Position numbers and translations under genes: made by a program
Notes under the pieces: model-generated
Seen by the model: only the letters and a program-made list of their open reading frames with translations
What the model was told of the DNA's origin: nothing
The model's database searches: none
Source: DASREM01 sp035652095
Lineage (GTDB): Bacteria; Acidobacteriota; Terriglobia; Terriglobales; Acidobacteriaceae
Direction: 5' to 3'
Length of the DNA: 64,000 nt
Assembly: GCA_035652095.1 (NCBI GenBank)
Contig: DASREM010000047.1
Span: 1 to 64,000, forward strand
Part shown: in pieces, positions 63,880 through 64,000 of the stretch
How positions within the stretch are numbered: the first letter of the stretch is position 1
How the letters are laid out: each line of letters starts with the position of its first letter

Positions 63880-64000
63880 TCATTGGACACCAGCAGTAGC
63901 CTGGCGAATCGCGTCTATATCGGCGCCCAGGTCTTTGCCATCGCTGCCTGCGCGCTTGAACTTGCTCCTTCCTGACAATGAGTAGTCGCCGTCCTTGCCA
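63880..64000 (-). CDS. C-terminus of a cut gene, possibly beta-helix protein
   Basis: The last 39 codons of a gene entering from the right edge, ending in TGA at 63880, 22 bases before the oxidoreductase start, so in the same operon. The tail GKDGDYSLSGRSKFKRAGSDGKDLGADIDAIRQATAGVQ (given here only by its key segments DYSLSG and GSDGKDLGADIDAI) resembles the ends of right-handed beta-helix proteins, which include polysaccharide lyases. The rest lies outside the window. Confidence 0.6.
   Translation of the reverse strand, partial: GKDGDYSLSGRSKFKRAGSDGKDLGADIDAIRQATAGVQ

Overview
The window looks like a chromosomal segment of an Acidobacteriota genome (Terriglobia-like). The inference rests on gene content: an acidobacterial VWFA-type secreted protein, large secreted SBBP, FG-GAP and choice-of-anchor-D proteins, a multi-spanning patatin, PadR/HAAS pairs, GC-rich coding sequence and an exosortase/PEP-CTERM exopolysaccharide locus. 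No rRNA, tRNA, CRISPR array, insertion sequence or prophage was recognised. The species cannot be named from the sequence alone.

Layout. 1-5.6 kb: leucyl aminopeptidase, a CPBP membrane protease, two same-strand nested LuxR-type HTH genes and a di-heme cytochrome lipoprotein. 6-20.4 kb: large secreted proteins, two zinc-ribbon/one-TM proteins (one with GAF, one with Sel1 repeats), a secreted beta-propeller, a membrane patatin, thiC and an FG-GAP protein. 20.4-26 kb: a second CPBP protease, a PadR/HAAS pair, and a tightly overlapping cytochrome c maturation operon ccmE-ccmA-ccmB-ccmC-ccmD whose CcmE has the rarer CxxxY haem-binding motif. 26-31.3 kb: a PilZ protein, an SBBP-repeat protein and a VWFA protein.

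31.5-64 kb is one functional territory for exopolysaccharide and protein sorting. It holds a histidine kinase/NtrC-type pair, a stand-alone sigma-54 activator, PilZ proteins, one PEP-CTERM substrate, a lactonase-like propeller, a nucleotide-sugar dehydrogenase, a PrsT-like TPR lipoprotein and the exosortase with its EpsI partner (all of these last four on the minus strand except the propeller). A long plus-strand operon follows: a degenerate sigma-54 activator, Wza-like export protein, outer-membrane barrel, Wzz, XrtA-type ATPase, CpsD-like kinase, EpsB-like sugar transferase, GT2, Wzy, methyltransferase, amidotransferase, two GT4 and a sulfotransferase. It converges on a two-domain oxidoreductase and the cut end of a further gene.

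How it fits together. I read five -24/-12 (sigma-54) promoter matches in this territory, upstream of the stand-alone activator, the PEP-CTERM gene, a PilZ gene, the TPR gene and the EPS operon. Two also have a perfect inverted repeat 145-165 bp upstream, where enhancer sites usually lie. Three activator paralogues share nearly the same recognition helix, but the one leading the EPS operon lacks the GAFTGA loop and has altered Walker B and sensor I residues. The most interesting hypothesis is a sigma-54 circuit co-controlling exosortase substrates and polysaccharide synthesis, with a catalytically disabled paralogue as a competitor or adaptor.
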